Shown here piece by piece: positions 7,128 to 16,967 of a DNA stretch of 64,000 bases. The notes under the pieces were generated by a model. It saw only the letters and a list, made by a program, of their open reading frames with translations, made no database searches and had not been told where the DNA came from. The stretch comes from Moritella yayanosii. Lineage in GTDB: Bacteria; Pseudomonadota; Gammaproteobacteria; Enterobacterales; Moritellaceae. How positions within the stretch are numbered: position 1 is the first letter of the stretch; every line of letters begins with the position of its first letter. The DNA lies in contig NZ_LS483250.1 in NCBI RefSeq assembly GCF_900465055.1, positions 1,426,001 through 1,490,000 of the forward strand, written 5' to 3'. The translations under genes and the position numbers were made by a program.

Positions 7128-9014
7128 TTAAATAACTAGTCGGCTCAGGTACTGAGCGCTAAACATCGTTGCAGGTACTGGTTTACCATACAAATAACCT
7201 TGACCAAAATCACAACCTTCTTCGACAATAAACTGATGTTGCTCTGGCGTTTCGACCCCTTCGGCAACAACTTGCAAATTAAGCTTCTTTGCCATCGCAA
7301 TGATCGCACGCGCTAATTCTTTATCTTGATCACATTCCATTAAATTCGTAATGAAGCTGCGATCTATCTTCAGGGTATCAAACGAATATTTCTGCAAATA
7401 ACTTAATGACGAATAACCCGTACCAAAGTCATCTAACGAGATGCTGACGCCGAGTTTTTGCAGACCAGCAAGGGATTTGGCTACCTTCTTCTCGTCTTGG
7501 AGTAACACACCTTCGGTGATCTCAAGTTCTAACGCACTGCCAGGTAACTGATAATAAGCCAATAGCTGGGCGATACGAGACACTAAATTGTCATCCCGAA
7601 GCTGTACTGGTGATATATTCACAGCAATAAAGAAATCATTACCAAAGCTCTTACGCCAGTGTCTTGCCTGTTCCATTGCTGTACGTAATACAAAATTGCC
7701 CAATGCTAAGATCTGACCATTCTGCTCGGCTAAATTAATAAACCGATCAGGCGCGACCGCACCCAGTATTGGATTATTCCAACGGATTAATGCTTCTGCG
7801 CCCAATACTCGCTGAGTTTTAACACATATCATTGGCTGGTAATGTACCGACATTTCGTGTTTATCGAGTGCTTCTGCTAAGTGCGATTCTAAATAGTGTC
7901 GTTCACCAATAACGGCGCTCAATTCTTCAGTAAAGAAGTTATAATTGCAGCCTTTATCTTTACTCGCAGTCATCGCCGCTTCTGCTTTTTCGACCAACGC
8001 GATACCTTGGTCTTCGGCTGAGTCCGCTAAAGCAATACCAAAACATACCTGAGTGGTAATTGTATACTCGTCTATTATAAACGTCGATTCAAACGCATGT
8101 GATAAACGCGAAATTAAATCAATGACTTGTTCAACTACATTTTCGTCACGAACAACAATAGCAAATGCATCACCCCAGCAACGCGCGACTAAATATTCGG
8201 TGGTTAGCTGTTGGTGAATACGTTGACTGACTTCCAGTAATACTTTATCGCCTATCGCATAACCATAACTATTATTAATCGATTTGAAATTGCGAATACC
8301 AAGATATATCACCGCCAGTTCATTGTCATCATCAACACTCGCCAGCATGTCATCCATCTGTGAGACTAATGACAGTTGGTTAGCGATGCCAGTAAGCCCG
8401 TCATATTCTTGTTGATAAATAAGAGTTGATTCTAATGCCGAACGGCTATCTTGTTCGTGCAATAACGCTTGATTAGACAAGGTCAGAGCCATTGATTTTT
8501 TAGCAAGCATGGCCTGTAACTTACGATTAGCGTGCAGTAATTCTGCTTTTTCGTAGAGAATAGCGAGATCAGCGATCATTGATTGCTGAAAACGAGCGAT
8601 CAGTAATTTACAGTGTGGTGTAAATTCGCGAGCTTGGCTATCTAAAACACAAAGAGTGCCAAAGGCTTGATCATCAGGCCAAGTAAGGGGTAAACCGTAA
8701 TATGCCATGATGTCAGCGTTAACATTTGGATCAAAATGCCAGGTTAAATCTTGTGAAGCGTCTTCGATAAGTAGCTCTGCTCGGTTATAAATAACCTGTG
8801 CACAGTAACAACTCAGTTGCTTTGATTCTGATAACGACGATGAAATCACGCTAGTCGTGTCGTTTGACGAAAATATTCGCACATCACTATGGTGAACGCG
8901 CATAATTAATGCTGCTGGTAAATTCATAATGCCAGCGATCAACTCTACAGTTTGTTGCCACCCACGAAACATAGGCTCCGGGATCTCAATAACCTGAGTA
9001 TTAATATTTAGCAT
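7128..9014 (-). CDS. GAF-GGDEF-EAL protein, probable c-di-GMP phosphodiesterase
   Basis: 628 residues, no membrane segment. Residues 20-160 form a GAF domain (motif LTWPDDQAFGTLCVLDSQ). Residues 205-360 are a GGDEF domain whose signature is WGDAF at 280-284, so the active site is degenerate and cyclase activity unlikely. Residues 375-628 are an EAL domain with EAL at 407-409, ITEGVLL, DDFGTGYSSLSYLQ and AEGVET, all consistent with catalytic c-di-GMP hydrolysis. The GAF domain likely senses a cytoplasmic ligand. It stands alone between ffs and the men operon. The target behaviour (motility or biofilm) is unknown. Confidence 0.88.
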   Translation of the reverse strand: MLNINTQVIEIPEPMFRGWQQTVELIAGIMNLPAALIMRVHHSDVRIFSSNDTTSVISSSLSESKQLSCYCAQVIYNRAELLIEDASQDLTWHFDPNVNADIMAYYGLPLTWPDDQAFGTLCVLDSQAREFTPHCKLLIARFQQSMIADLAILYEKAELLHANRKLQAMLAKKSMALTLSNQALLHEQDSRSALESTLIYQQEYDGLTGIANQLSLVSQMDDMLASVDDDNELAVIYLGIRNFKSINNSYGYAIGDKVLLEVSQRIHQQLTTEYLVARCWGDAFAIVVRDENVVEQVIDLISRLSHAFESTFIIDEYTITTQVCFGIALADSAEDQGIALVEKAEAAMTASKDKGCNYNFFTEELSAVIGERHYLESHLAEALDKHEMSVHYQPMICVKTQRVLGAEALIRWNNPILGAVAPDRFINLAEQNGQILALGNFVLRTAMEQARHWRKSFGNDFFIAVNISPVQLRDDNLVSRIAQLLAYYQLPGSALELEITEGVLLQDEKKVAKSLAGLQKLGVSISLDDFGTGYSSLSYLQKYSFDTLKIDRSFITNLMECDQDKELARAIIAMAKKLNLQVVAEGVETPEQHQFIVEEGCDFGQGYLYGKPVPATMFSAQYLSRLVI

Positions 9015-9176
9015 ACTACATCTCTGTTAACTACACCGTGCTATATGACATGGTAAAGCGTTATTACTATGTCGCTATTCATCTGATGAATAAGGAAGAT
9101 TATGTATACTACAAGAAAACAAAGCCAACACCAAGTTAGATTGATAACATGCAAGAATAATCACCATTTAGCTCAA

Positions 9177-10634
9177 CTATTTGTATAAATTTGTGATCCA
9201 AAGTTGAATTGGCGCGCGCATCAATTTGATACCACTCACATTTATACTATCCGGTAACGAATAATATTTTATTGGCCACATAAATTTAATCAGTTTACCC
9301 ACTAAGAACTTATTCATATCTTTAACGGATAGCGGTTCTGTTGAGTCAATCACCGCGACCGGACGCTGACCAAACTCTGCATTTTCGCAGGGAAACACCA
9401 AGGCTTGATTAATTAACGGATGCGAAAGTAACACGCGTTCAATTTGTTCTGGGTGAATATTTTCACCACCAGAAATAAACATATTGTCACTGCGGCCTAA
9501 AATAAAAAGTTCATCAGCCCGTTTATCACCGAGCCTCTTCTCGCCGAGATCGCCCGTGACCAGCCAACCTTTATCGTCAGTCATACTCCGTAATACGCCA
9601 CGATAATAATAACCTATCCCCAAACTAGCCCCGCGTACTTTAATGCTCTGACCGCAAATAATTAATGAACGATGTGCTAATAAAGTGCCAACACCCGCGC
9701 TGCTATCCGCTCGTTTAGCGGTAACAGTAGAGGCCATTTCGGTCATGCCGTATCCGGACCAACATTCAATGCCTAAAGACCTGGCTTTATCGGTTAATAC
9801 CACCGGGATCACCGCACCACCTAACAAGATACGTTTCAGGCTAATCGTGTCTTTCGCTATATCAAGTTCGTTAAGGTAACGTTTCAGTTGAGTCGGCACT
9901 AAAGAAGCATGCGTCACTTGTGATAACTGTGCAACCAAACTGTCCGCTGACGGCAGTACCAGTTGTCCACCAGCAAATAACCAACGCCACACAATCGCCA
10001 GTCCAGATACATGAAATAAGGGTAAGGATAATAACCAACTGTCTTGCGCGGTATAACAGAACGATTGCAATAATCCTGCCGCAGAATATAAATGGTTGTT
10101 ACCGCTGTGCGCCACGGCTTTGGCTTTGCCACTTGAGCCAGAAGTAAACACGATGCTGGCTAATCGCTGTGCTTGCCATTCAGCTTCTACATCTACATCT
10201 ACATCTACAACAGCACTATCAATATAAAACTCTGGGAAGCAAGTAAACACTAACGGCTTAGCACCTCTATAATGCAGGTCGTTTAACACATTAAATTCGG
10301 GATCAGATAGCCAAATATACGTTGCAGCTAACGTTTCAAGTTTATCATTTAATTGTTCACTACTCTGCTTCGGATCTAATACCACACAGCACGCGCCCAG
10401 TCGTAAACCAGCCAAATACAACCACAATACAGTTAAATTGTTAGTGCTTACTGCGGCGATGACATGCCCTTCCCGTACACCTTGCCCACTTAACTGTTTG
10501 GCATAACTGTTAACTAAACCATTAACTTGCTGCCACGTAAATTGCTGCTCACCATAGACCAACGCCACTTGTTCAGGGTTTAGATCCGCCCAATGCAGCC
10601 AAGGCCATAGCTTAAAACCAACGTCATCTTTCAT
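9177..10634 (-). CDS. menE: MenE, o-succinylbenzoate-CoA ligase
   Basis: 485 residues, acyl-adenylate-forming enzyme. It activates o-succinylbenzoate with ATP and CoA in menaquinone synthesis. The P-loop is IVFTSGSSGKAKAVAHS; GYGMTEMAS and VTGDLGE are the A5 and A7 motifs; the lysine of SGIKLMRAP near the end matches the catalytic A10 lysine. Last gene of menFDHBCE, 35 bases after menC. A hexamer repeat inside the gene (10188-10210) encodes VDVDVDV in a surface region. Slightly longer than E. coli MenE (451). Confidence 0.9.
   Translation of the reverse strand: MKDDVGFKLWPWLHWADLNPEQVALVYGEQQFTWQQVNGLVNSYAKQLSGQGVREGHVIAAVSTNNLTVLWLYLAGLRLGACCVVLDPKQSSEQLNDKLETLAATYIWLSDPEFNVLNDLHYRGAKPLVFTCFPEFYIDSAVVDVDVDVEAEWQAQRLASIVFTSGSSGKAKAVAHSGNNHLYSAAGLLQSFCYTAQDSWLLSLPLFHVSGLAIVWRWLFAGGQLVLPSADSLVAQLSQVTHASLVPTQLKRYLNELDIAKDTISLKRILLGGAVIPVVLTDKARSLGIECWSGYGMTEMASTVTAKRADSSAGVGTLLAHRSLIICGQSIKVRGASLGIGYYYRGVLRSMTDDKGWLVTGDLGEKRLGDKRADELFILGRSDNMFISGGENIHPEQIERVLLSHPLINQALVFPCENAEFGQRPVAVIDSTEPLSVKDMNKFLVGKLIKFMWPIKYYSLPDSINVSGIKLMRAPIQLWITNLYK
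10188..10210. repeat. CTACAT hexamer microsatellite inside menE
   Basis: Nearly four copies of CTACAT in a row. On the coding strand each unit adds Val-Asp, so gain or loss of a unit keeps the frame. Confidence 0.85.
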
Positions 10635-10669
10635 GATACTTGCTCATATTTATTCATACTTTGTTATTG

Positions 10670-11770
10670 TTATTGATAGTTAGTCACGGATAACCGAGAT
10701 AAGGGCGTTAACGGTAATGTACAATTTGGCCAAGGTTCAACGAGTTGCTGCTTAAATACATTGACCGTATCTAACCCTGGTGTTGTATCTGGGGTTAATA
10801 ATTGTGCCAAACGCGCTAATTGCGTTAGTCCAAAACTAGATTCAAGACTTGAGCTGATCACCGCTGTTAATCCCTGTTGATGCGCGAGTTCAATTAACTT
10901 AGCGCAATAGGCAACAGTGCCGGTCAGCATAGGTTTAATAACAATGGCTTTAACAACGATGCCGTTAACGCCTGAATTTGACGAGGAAATAAGCGGTAAT
11001 GCGCCCTGTTCTTGCCCGTTTTTATCTATTTCGCGTAAGCTTTCATCCCACGCAATAGCAATGCCGGTTAGTCGCGAAAACTGTAAACAATCACTCGGGG
11101 TATGACAAGGCTCTTCAATAAAATCGATACGTTGACGATATTCAGCAGGGAGCTGATTTGCAAATGCCAGCGCGGCAGCCAATGACCAGCGGCGGTTCGC
11201 ATCTAGACGTAGGCGTAAGTGTGAATACGTCTGCAGTAAGTACCGCGCAATGTCACCGTCATGGCGAGCAGCCGCAACGCTTGGTTGGGTGGCGATTTTT
11301 AACTTACATAAAGTACTGGTAACAAGTTGCGCATGTTTAGCTTTTATTAATCGATAATCAGCAGCCAATAATAGCGCACTGTTAGCGTGATGATGATTGT
11401 TGCTGCAATGAATAGTTTGCGCTAGTCCATTTTCCAATTCCAAAAGTGCCATACTAAAGCCAAACGCAACAGACGGACAACAAGTACTCAGATCCACGAC
11501 GCCATGTGCTAACCAGCTGTTAATCACGCTTTCCAGTTGGTGCTTGGCTTGAGTTGCTGTCTCTTGACTAAATCCAGGTAAAGGGGCAATTTCACCACGC
11601 CCCAGCTTATACGGCTGACTGCGGTTAGGCTGTTCAGTATTTCCCTGCAATTGAGCACTCTCCTGTAATTCAACTATCCAACCTTCACGCACAGTCAGCG
11701 ACTGGTCGCGTAATATCATGGCGCAGTCTAAAGATAACTGATAATGGTACAGCTTAACCTTACGAGGCAT
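10670..11770 (-). CDS. menC: MenC, o-succinylbenzoate synthase
   Basis: 366 residues, enolase superfamily. It dehydrates SHCHC to o-succinylbenzoate. Visible catalytic elements: Lys in LCKLKIATQP, metal ligands Asp in RLRLDANRRW, Glu in DFIEEPCH and Asp in AWDESLRE, and the second catalytic Lys in VVKAIVIKPMLTG. It begins four bases after menB ends, typical of translational coupling. Length is somewhat above E. coli MenC (320), with an insertion in the N-terminal cap domain. Confidence 0.93.
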   Translation of the reverse strand: MPRKVKLYHYQLSLDCAMILRDQSLTVREGWIVELQESAQLQGNTEQPNRSQPYKLGRGEIAPLPGFSQETATQAKHQLESVINSWLAHGVVDLSTCCPSVAFGFSMALLELENGLAQTIHCSNNHHHANSALLLAADYRLIKAKHAQLVTSTLCKLKIATQPSVAAARHDGDIARYLLQTYSHLRLRLDANRRWSLAAALAFANQLPAEYRQRIDFIEEPCHTPSDCLQFSRLTGIAIAWDESLREIDKNGQEQGALPLISSSNSGVNGIVVKAIVIKPMLTGTVAYCAKLIELAHQQGLTAVISSSLESSFGLTQLARLAQLLTPDTTPGLDTVNVFKQQLVEPWPNCTLPLTPLSRLSVTNYQ

Positions 11771-11774
11771 TTAA

Positions 11775-12641
11775 TTAAGGGTTACGTGGGAATTTACTGA
11801 AATCAGGACGACGTTTCTCATTAAAGGCATTACGCCCTTCTTGCCCTTCTTCTGTCATGTAGAACAGCATAGTGGCGTTACCTGCTAGTTCTTGTAAGCC
11901 AGCCTGACCATCACAGTCTGCATTTAATGCGGCTTTTAAACAACGTAACGACATCGGGCTGTGCTGTAATATTTCACGACACCAACGTACCGTTTCACGT
12001 TCTAGCTCAGCCAATGGCACAACGGTATTCACTAATCCCATATCTAACGCTTCTTGGGCATCATAAAAACGACATAAAAACCAGATCTCACGGGCTTTCT
12101 TCTGCCCGACAATACGCGCCATATACGATGCACCCCAACCACCATCAAACGAGCCAACTTTAGGACCAGTTTGGCCAAATTGGGCATTATCTGCAGCAAT
12201 GGTTAAATCACACATCATGTGTAGCACATGACCACCACCAACAGCGTAACCCGCTACTGCGGCAATCACAGGTTTCGGACACGTTCGGATCTGGCGTTGG
12301 AAATCTAATACGTTTAAGTGGTGCATGCCTTCGTCGTCTTTATAACCGCCGTAATCACCACGGACCTTCTGGTCACCACCCGAGCAGAAGGCATGTTCGC
12401 CAAGTCCAGTTAAAATGATCACCCCGATTTTTGAGTCATAACGCGCATCTGCTAATGCTTGCATCATTTCGTTTACTGTCTGTGGACGAAATGCATTACG
12501 TACTTGTGGACGCGCAATGGTAATTTTGGCAATACCATCGGGTGATTTATGAAAATGAATATCTTGGTATTCGCCAGTGCAATCTTGCCATTCAATCTGT
12601 GCGTATAGTTCTTCTTCGGTAATACCAACTGTTCTTGACAT
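11775..12641 (-). CDS. menB: MenB, 1,4-dihydroxy-2-naphthoyl-CoA synthase
   Basis: 288 residues, crotonase fold. It closes the second ring of the naphthoquinone by Dieckmann-type condensation of OSB-CoA. Typical segments: [57 protein letters not shown] (oxyanion hole) and [20 protein letters not shown], plus the C-terminal [14 protein letters not shown] that covers the neighbouring subunit's active site. The length equals that of characterised MenB proteins. 75 bases separate it from menH. Confidence 0.96.
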   Translation of the reverse strand: MSRTVGITEEELYAQIEWQDCTGEYQDIHFHKSPDGIAKITIARPQVRNAFRPQTVNEMMQALADARYDSKIGVIILTGLGEHAFCSGGDQKVRGDYGGYKDDEGMHHLNVLDFQRQIRTCPKPVIAAVAGYAVGGGHVLHMMCDLTIAADNAQFGQTGPKVGSFDGGWGASYMARIVGQKKAREIWFLCRFYDAQEALDMGLVNTVVPLAELERETVRWCREILQHSPMSLRCLKAALNADCDGQAGLQELAGNATMLFYMTEEGQEGRNAFNEKRRPDFSKFPRNP

Positions 12642-12716
12642 GATTTTTCCTAATCTGTTAATTTTTTTAATATATATATGAATAGCTAATCGATGAATCT
12701 AACTATCTAAACGGCC

Positions 12717-13619
12717 TTAAGCTGCATGCTTACATAACGCTTTTTTGCTCACAATCTCACTGACAAAATCACTGACTAGCTCAATAAATACAATCGGTCG
12801 GTCTGCATGTACGTTATGCCCAGCTTTAGCAACAGCACGATAATCCAGCTGACTTGCTTGGGTTAACTGTAAAAATTTAGGGTCTAGCTCACCACATACC
12901 ATTCGCACATAAAACTCGGCGTTTTGTAATTTAGGTAACAAAAATCTTTGTTTCGATAATGACGTTGCAGCCAGCATTTTGCTTATCTGCACGCCACCAT
13001 TAAAGCCGTTGTGGTTTGCTTGTATTTGACTACGTGTATCAATCAGTGCTGTTTTTTGCGTAATGGTTAATGATGCAAATACCCCTTGCTGATACCAATC
13101 TGGTAAGACTTGAGATAATGGCGCTTCGCTAAACCGTGTCACCCAACCTAAATCATGTAATCCACGTTGTAATTGTTCGGCGCTACTATTTAAACCCGGG
13201 TTACCGCTTTCTAATAACATGCCATCGATAGTGTACGGCCAATTAACGGCGGGTTCGTCGGCGATCGTCATGGCAATACGCGCCCCTAACGAGTAACCAA
13301 TAAAAACAATATGCTCTAGTTCATACTGTGCCAACGTCGCAATGATAAGTTGCTGCACATCCTGAAAATCATTAACCGTTACAGCTTGGCTACCCGCATG
13401 CCCAGGTAAATCAATACAGATACACTGATAGTCCGATGATAAGTGTGCAACTACCTGCTGCCAATCTGCCGTTGAGCCCAACAAACCATGTAAAAACACT
13501 AAACTAGGCTTTGTTATAGCACCTTTTTCTGGGTTATTAACGGGTGCAAACGATTCTGAATATAACGGTAATAGCGTCGGTGTCGTGATGACACTGTTAG
13601 ATAAATTGCGCATTTTCAA
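12717..13619 (-). CDS. menH: MenH, SHCHC synthase
   Basis: 300 residues, alpha/beta hydrolase. It removes pyruvate from the SEPHCHC made by MenD. Motifs: LVFLHGLLGSTADWQQVV (oxyanion strand), FIGYSLGARIAM (nucleophile elbow, Ser) and KAGHNVHADRPI (catalytic His). It overlaps the end of menD by 23 bases; a start at the third residue (MRNLS) is equally possible. Lies in the normal operon place between menD and menB. Confidence 0.9.
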   Translation of the reverse strand: MKMRNLSNSVITTPTLLPLYSESFAPVNNPEKGAITKPSLVFLHGLLGSTADWQQVVAHLSSDYQCICIDLPGHAGSQAVTVNDFQDVQQLIIATLAQYELEHIVFIGYSLGARIAMTIADEPAVNWPYTIDGMLLESGNPGLNSSAEQLQRGLHDLGWVTRFSEAPLSQVLPDWYQQGVFASLTITQKTALIDTRSQIQANHNGFNGGVQISKMLAATSLSKQRFLLPKLQNAEFYVRMVCGELDPKFLQLTQASQLDYRAVAKAGHNVHADRPIVFIELVSDFVSEIVSKKALCKHAA

Positions 13620-15438
13620 CCTCGCTAAACAATTGCTTAAGTTGCTGGGCTGCGGCCCCTGCGGGTGTCACGATCTCGACCAATAAAGTGCGTATTTTAC
13701 CCGTAATATCACTCATCGGATTTAACCCGTGATCAATCGCCGAAAGCGCATCAGCCAAACTCCGAGGTTGGATATAATCTAAATCAAACATTGCCGCAGC
13801 ATGTTTAAAATTAAATCCATGTGGCATACGATACAATTGTTCTTTTTGCTGCTGCGCAACAGGCAACATATCGAAAATCGCACCGCCGTCATTGTTCACT
13901 ACCACGATCACACTTGGCAATGTCGGATTGGAAAATAAAGCCAGCGAATTTAGGTCGTATAACAAAGACGTATCGCCCAACAGGCAGAGCATTGCTTGTT
14001 GTTGGCCTTGCTGTACCCCTGCTGCAGTCGCCAGCAAACCATCTATCCCCGAAGCCCCTCGATTACTAAACACGGGAACGTTGGGAAATTGGGCAAACAT
14101 GTCCAATAATCGGACAGTCAGACTGTTACCGATAAATAAACTCGTTGCAGAGGTTAAACGAGGCATAGTGAGACAAGTAGCTAACGTAGCAGCAAAACTT
14201 ATCTCAGTTAAATTATCAATATAATTGGTTTCGACTAATTGCCGCACTTTACTGCTGGCACTGGTGAGTATTTCAGCCCATTCATACCCGTAAATAGCAG
14301 GATAACACTGGCTAACGTCGGCAAACACACGGCTATTGGATGATACAGTTGCACTTAACTGGGTATTTAATTTACCGCTTGCGAACAACGCTAACCAAGA
14401 TGATATCGGACTGATAAATTGTTTACAGCGGTGATGATAAGGGTCTAATTGCCCTGTTTGTTCGGCGATTAACCAGTAATCTTGCCAGTCATGTTGTGCA
14501 ATGAACTGACCTAAACGCTTTGACACTAAGCGAGCACCAAACTGGACTAACACTTCCGCTTCCGCTAACTTATCGTGACATGCTTGATTTTGTAACCAGA
14601 TATCATAATGCGCCCAAGCACTGCTCCCCCCCGATTGCGGATCGACCAATACCGGCCAGCCTAAGACAGCCGCCCATTGCTTGACCGCTTGCATATCCGC
14701 GAGTGCGAGTGCGCCAATCACGATTAAGCCTTTTTTGTGCACGACTGGCATGTTGCCATGCAGATCTGCGTATTTATCATCAGTAACATCAATGTACCGC
14801 ATATGAATAGATGAATATGCTTGCAGTGAAGTCTGCCAGCTATTTATACCAGTAAGGTAATCACTAAAATCAGCCTCGCCCCCATATAAAGGTTCCGGGT
14901 AAGGGCAATTAATATGCACAGTTCCCCCCACTTGCTGCTGCAGCGCTAAACTTTGGTCAATGTTGCTCAGTAACCATTGTGGCGTGATGGTTAAACTTGG
15001 GCTAGGCAATAACAGTTGATGACAAACATGACTTGAGAATAACCCGGCTTGTTGAATAGCTTGATTAGCGCCACAATTAATTTTCTCTAGCGGCCGATCA
15101 GCCGTGAGTAACACTAATTTCTCCTTCGTTAGGCCACTTTCAACTACCGCCGGTAATAAATTAGCGACCGCGGTTCCCGAGGTAACAATCACAGCAATGG
15201 GCGCTAATAATGATTTAGCTAACCCCAACGCATAAAAACCTAATCCACGTTCATCAAAATGACAGTGCAAGGTTAAACTGTCATGTGCTTCAGCCGCCAA
15301 TACCAAAGGCGTAGAGCGCGAACCTGGCGCGACACACACATGGCGTACACCTAAACGACACAGCTCTTCTAAAATTAAACGCGCCCATAAACGATTTAAT
15401 GGCGCTTGTATGTCTGCAAGCGATTGATTCGTCATCAT
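13597..15438 (-). CDS. menD: MenD, SEPHCHC synthase (ThDP-dependent)
   Basis: 613 residues. It joins 2-oxoglutarate to isochorismate with loss of CO2. The N-terminal half has VCVAPGSRSTPLVLAAEAH and HFDERGLGFYALGLAKS; the ThDP/Mg site is LCLLGDTSLLYDLNSLAL with the NNDGGAIFDMLP segment. The start ATG at 15438 overlaps the menF stop by four bases, indicating coupled translation. About 55 residues longer than E. coli MenD, with extra length in the middle domain. Confidence 0.95.
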   Translation of the reverse strand: MMTNQSLADIQAPLNRLWARLILEELCRLGVRHVCVAPGSRSTPLVLAAEAHDSLTLHCHFDERGLGFYALGLAKSLLAPIAVIVTSGTAVANLLPAVVESGLTKEKLVLLTADRPLEKINCGANQAIQQAGLFSSHVCHQLLLPSPSLTITPQWLLSNIDQSLALQQQVGGTVHINCPYPEPLYGGEADFSDYLTGINSWQTSLQAYSSIHMRYIDVTDDKYADLHGNMPVVHKKGLIVIGALALADMQAVKQWAAVLGWPVLVDPQSGGSSAWAHYDIWLQNQACHDKLAEAEVLVQFGARLVSKRLGQFIAQHDWQDYWLIAEQTGQLDPYHHRCKQFISPISSWLALFASGKLNTQLSATVSSNSRVFADVSQCYPAIYGYEWAEILTSASSKVRQLVETNYIDNLTEISFAATLATCLTMPRLTSATSLFIGNSLTVRLLDMFAQFPNVPVFSNRGASGIDGLLATAAGVQQGQQQAMLCLLGDTSLLYDLNSLALFSNPTLPSVIVVVNNDGGAIFDMLPVAQQQKEQLYRMPHGFNFKHAAAMFDLDYIQPRSLADALSAIDHGLNPMSDITGKIRTLLVEIVTPAGAAAQQLKQLFSEVENAQFI

Positions 15439-16838
15439 GCGCGTTGTTGCTCCGAGGTAAATAAATTGGCAAGCACATGCTTCTGCTTATGATCGTGATG
15501 GTCGTTGGTATCACTATGCTCATTACTGTCAGGTTCAAGCAAGGTTAATAAGGTGGCTGTTTTACGTTCTAATTCTTGCCACTCACTCATTGGATCAGAC
15601 CCCGGCACTATCCCTGCCCCCGCAAACAGTTGTAATTCATTTTCTACTATTCGAGCACTGCGGATCGCAACACAAAACTCACTTTTATGTTGGCTCACAT
15701 AACCAAGCGCACCGCTATACCAACCCCGTGAAAATGGTTCATTCTCGGCAATGAAATCTAATGCCGGTTGACGTGGTAATCCTGCGATCGCAGCCGTTGG
15801 TTGTAAGCTAGCTAATAACTCAGCATCGTCAACACCCGCAACAAGTTCACCTGATATGTGATGCTTTAAATGCTGCACTTTACGCAATTTAACTAATTCT
15901 GGTCGCATAGATACTTGTAACGAAGTACAACGGGTACCTAAACGCGACATTAAATCATCCACCACCAAACGGTTTTCATAACGATTTTTAGGATCATGTA
16001 ATAACCAATTGGCCAACGCGCGATCTTCTCGTGCATCATCACTGCGTGCCGCCGTGCCTGCCAACGCCTCGGTGTGCAATTGGGTGCGGGTGCGGGTAAA
16101 TAATCGCTCTGGGGTCGAGCCAACAAAGTAATCGTTTGGCTTAAGCGCGAAAATGAAGTGGAAACAATGCTGATTGACTTGGCGGCTTTTCTGTAAAAAC
16201 TGTGCCGCAGAAAGGGGACGGTTTAAAGTCAGTATACTTTGTCGCGCTAACACAACTTTAGCAAATCGCTGCTGCTTAATTGCAGTTAATGCTTTAGTGA
16301 CAAGGTGAGACCATTGGTTAAATTCAGGATAGTGGCTACGCGCTTCAATCTTGTAAGATAACGGGATGGGTGTCGGTGCAGGCGTAATTAGATTCGCTAA
16401 ACTTTCAAGCAACACCGTTTTATCATAAGCTTGCGCGGTACTATCTCTTCCAGCATCTTTGTGAAGTAACACTGGATCAGCAGGTAAGTTCACCGATAAT
16501 TGCCAACTATTGGTGTTACGCGTTAATTCGATTTGCGGTAAAAAATAATATTCTTGATGACTAAAATCACACCCACCCCAAATTCGCTGCGGTCCAGAAA
16601 ACTTGCCTTTAGCAGCATTGATATTATTAAAATGACAACATTGGCCTAACGCGACGACTTCTTCATCGCCGTCTCGAGATTGCCAATAGAATTGAGGGAA
16701 TAAAACTTGAGCGTCAAACCACTCAATCAGTTCGGTGGAATGCAAGGGCTGTAACTCGACCGAAAGACGAGTTTGCTCTGGCTGAGCATGAATAATCAGT
16801 TGCTGTAATGCTTTAATCGCAGTTGTTAGTATCAACAA
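15435..16838 (-). CDS. menF: MenF, menaquinone-specific isochorismate synthase
   Basis: 467 residues. It converts chorismate to isochorismate. C-terminal chorismate-binding core: FAKVVLARQSILTL, PERLFTRTRTQLHTEALAGTA, KNRYENRLVVDDLM, and GLPRQPALDFIAENEPFSRG with the metal-binding ELVAGVDDAELL region. The start is TTG at 16838 with a strong AAGGGG five bases before it; that Shine-Dalgarno sits in a hairpin (16844-16869). First gene of the men operon. The C-terminus has an unusual His/Asp-rich tail (NEHSDTNDHHDHKQKHV) before menD. Confidence 0.92.
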   Translation of the reverse strand: MLILTTAIKALQQLIIHAQPEQTRLSVELQPLHSTELIEWFDAQVLFPQFYWQSRDGDEEVVALGQCCHFNNINAAKGKFSGPQRIWGGCDFSHQEYYFLPQIELTRNTNSWQLSVNLPADPVLLHKDAGRDSTAQAYDKTVLLESLANLITPAPTPIPLSYKIEARSHYPEFNQWSHLVTKALTAIKQQRFAKVVLARQSILTLNRPLSAAQFLQKSRQVNQHCFHFIFALKPNDYFVGSTPERLFTRTRTQLHTEALAGTAARSDDAREDRALANWLLHDPKNRYENRLVVDDLMSRLGTRCTSLQVSMRPELVKLRKVQHLKHHISGELVAGVDDAELLASLQPTAAIAGLPRQPALDFIAENEPFSRGWYSGALGYVSQHKSEFCVAIRSARIVENELQLFAGAGIVPGSDPMSEWQELERKTATLLTLLEPDSNEHSDTNDHHDHKQKHVLANLFTSEQQRA

Positions 16839-16843
16839 GGCGG

Positions 16844-16869
16844 CCCCTTAGTAAACTACTACTTAGGGG
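16844..16869 (-). promoter_or_regulatory. hairpin covering the menF ribosome-binding site
   Basis: On the minus strand CCCCTAAGTA and TACTAAGGGG flank a six-base loop (one mismatch). The 3' arm contains AAGGGG, the menF Shine-Dalgarno, so folding would hide the start region. Confidence 0.5.
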
Positions 16870-16967
16870 ATGAATTTTAACATGATTTACATAGGATCTT
16901 TCACAACCCTATACTAAATGAGTAGGTATTCAAAGAGTCTATAGCCTAGATCAATAAAATGTTCGTT

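Noticed and set aside
12660-12680. AT-only run between menB and menH, possible promoter
   Set aside because: It could hold an internal promoter, but no hexamer pair with good spacing is clear, so it is not listed as a site.
13821-14224. Plus-strand open frames inside menD
   Set aside because: Shadows of the menD coding strand; menD has complete motifs across this stretch.
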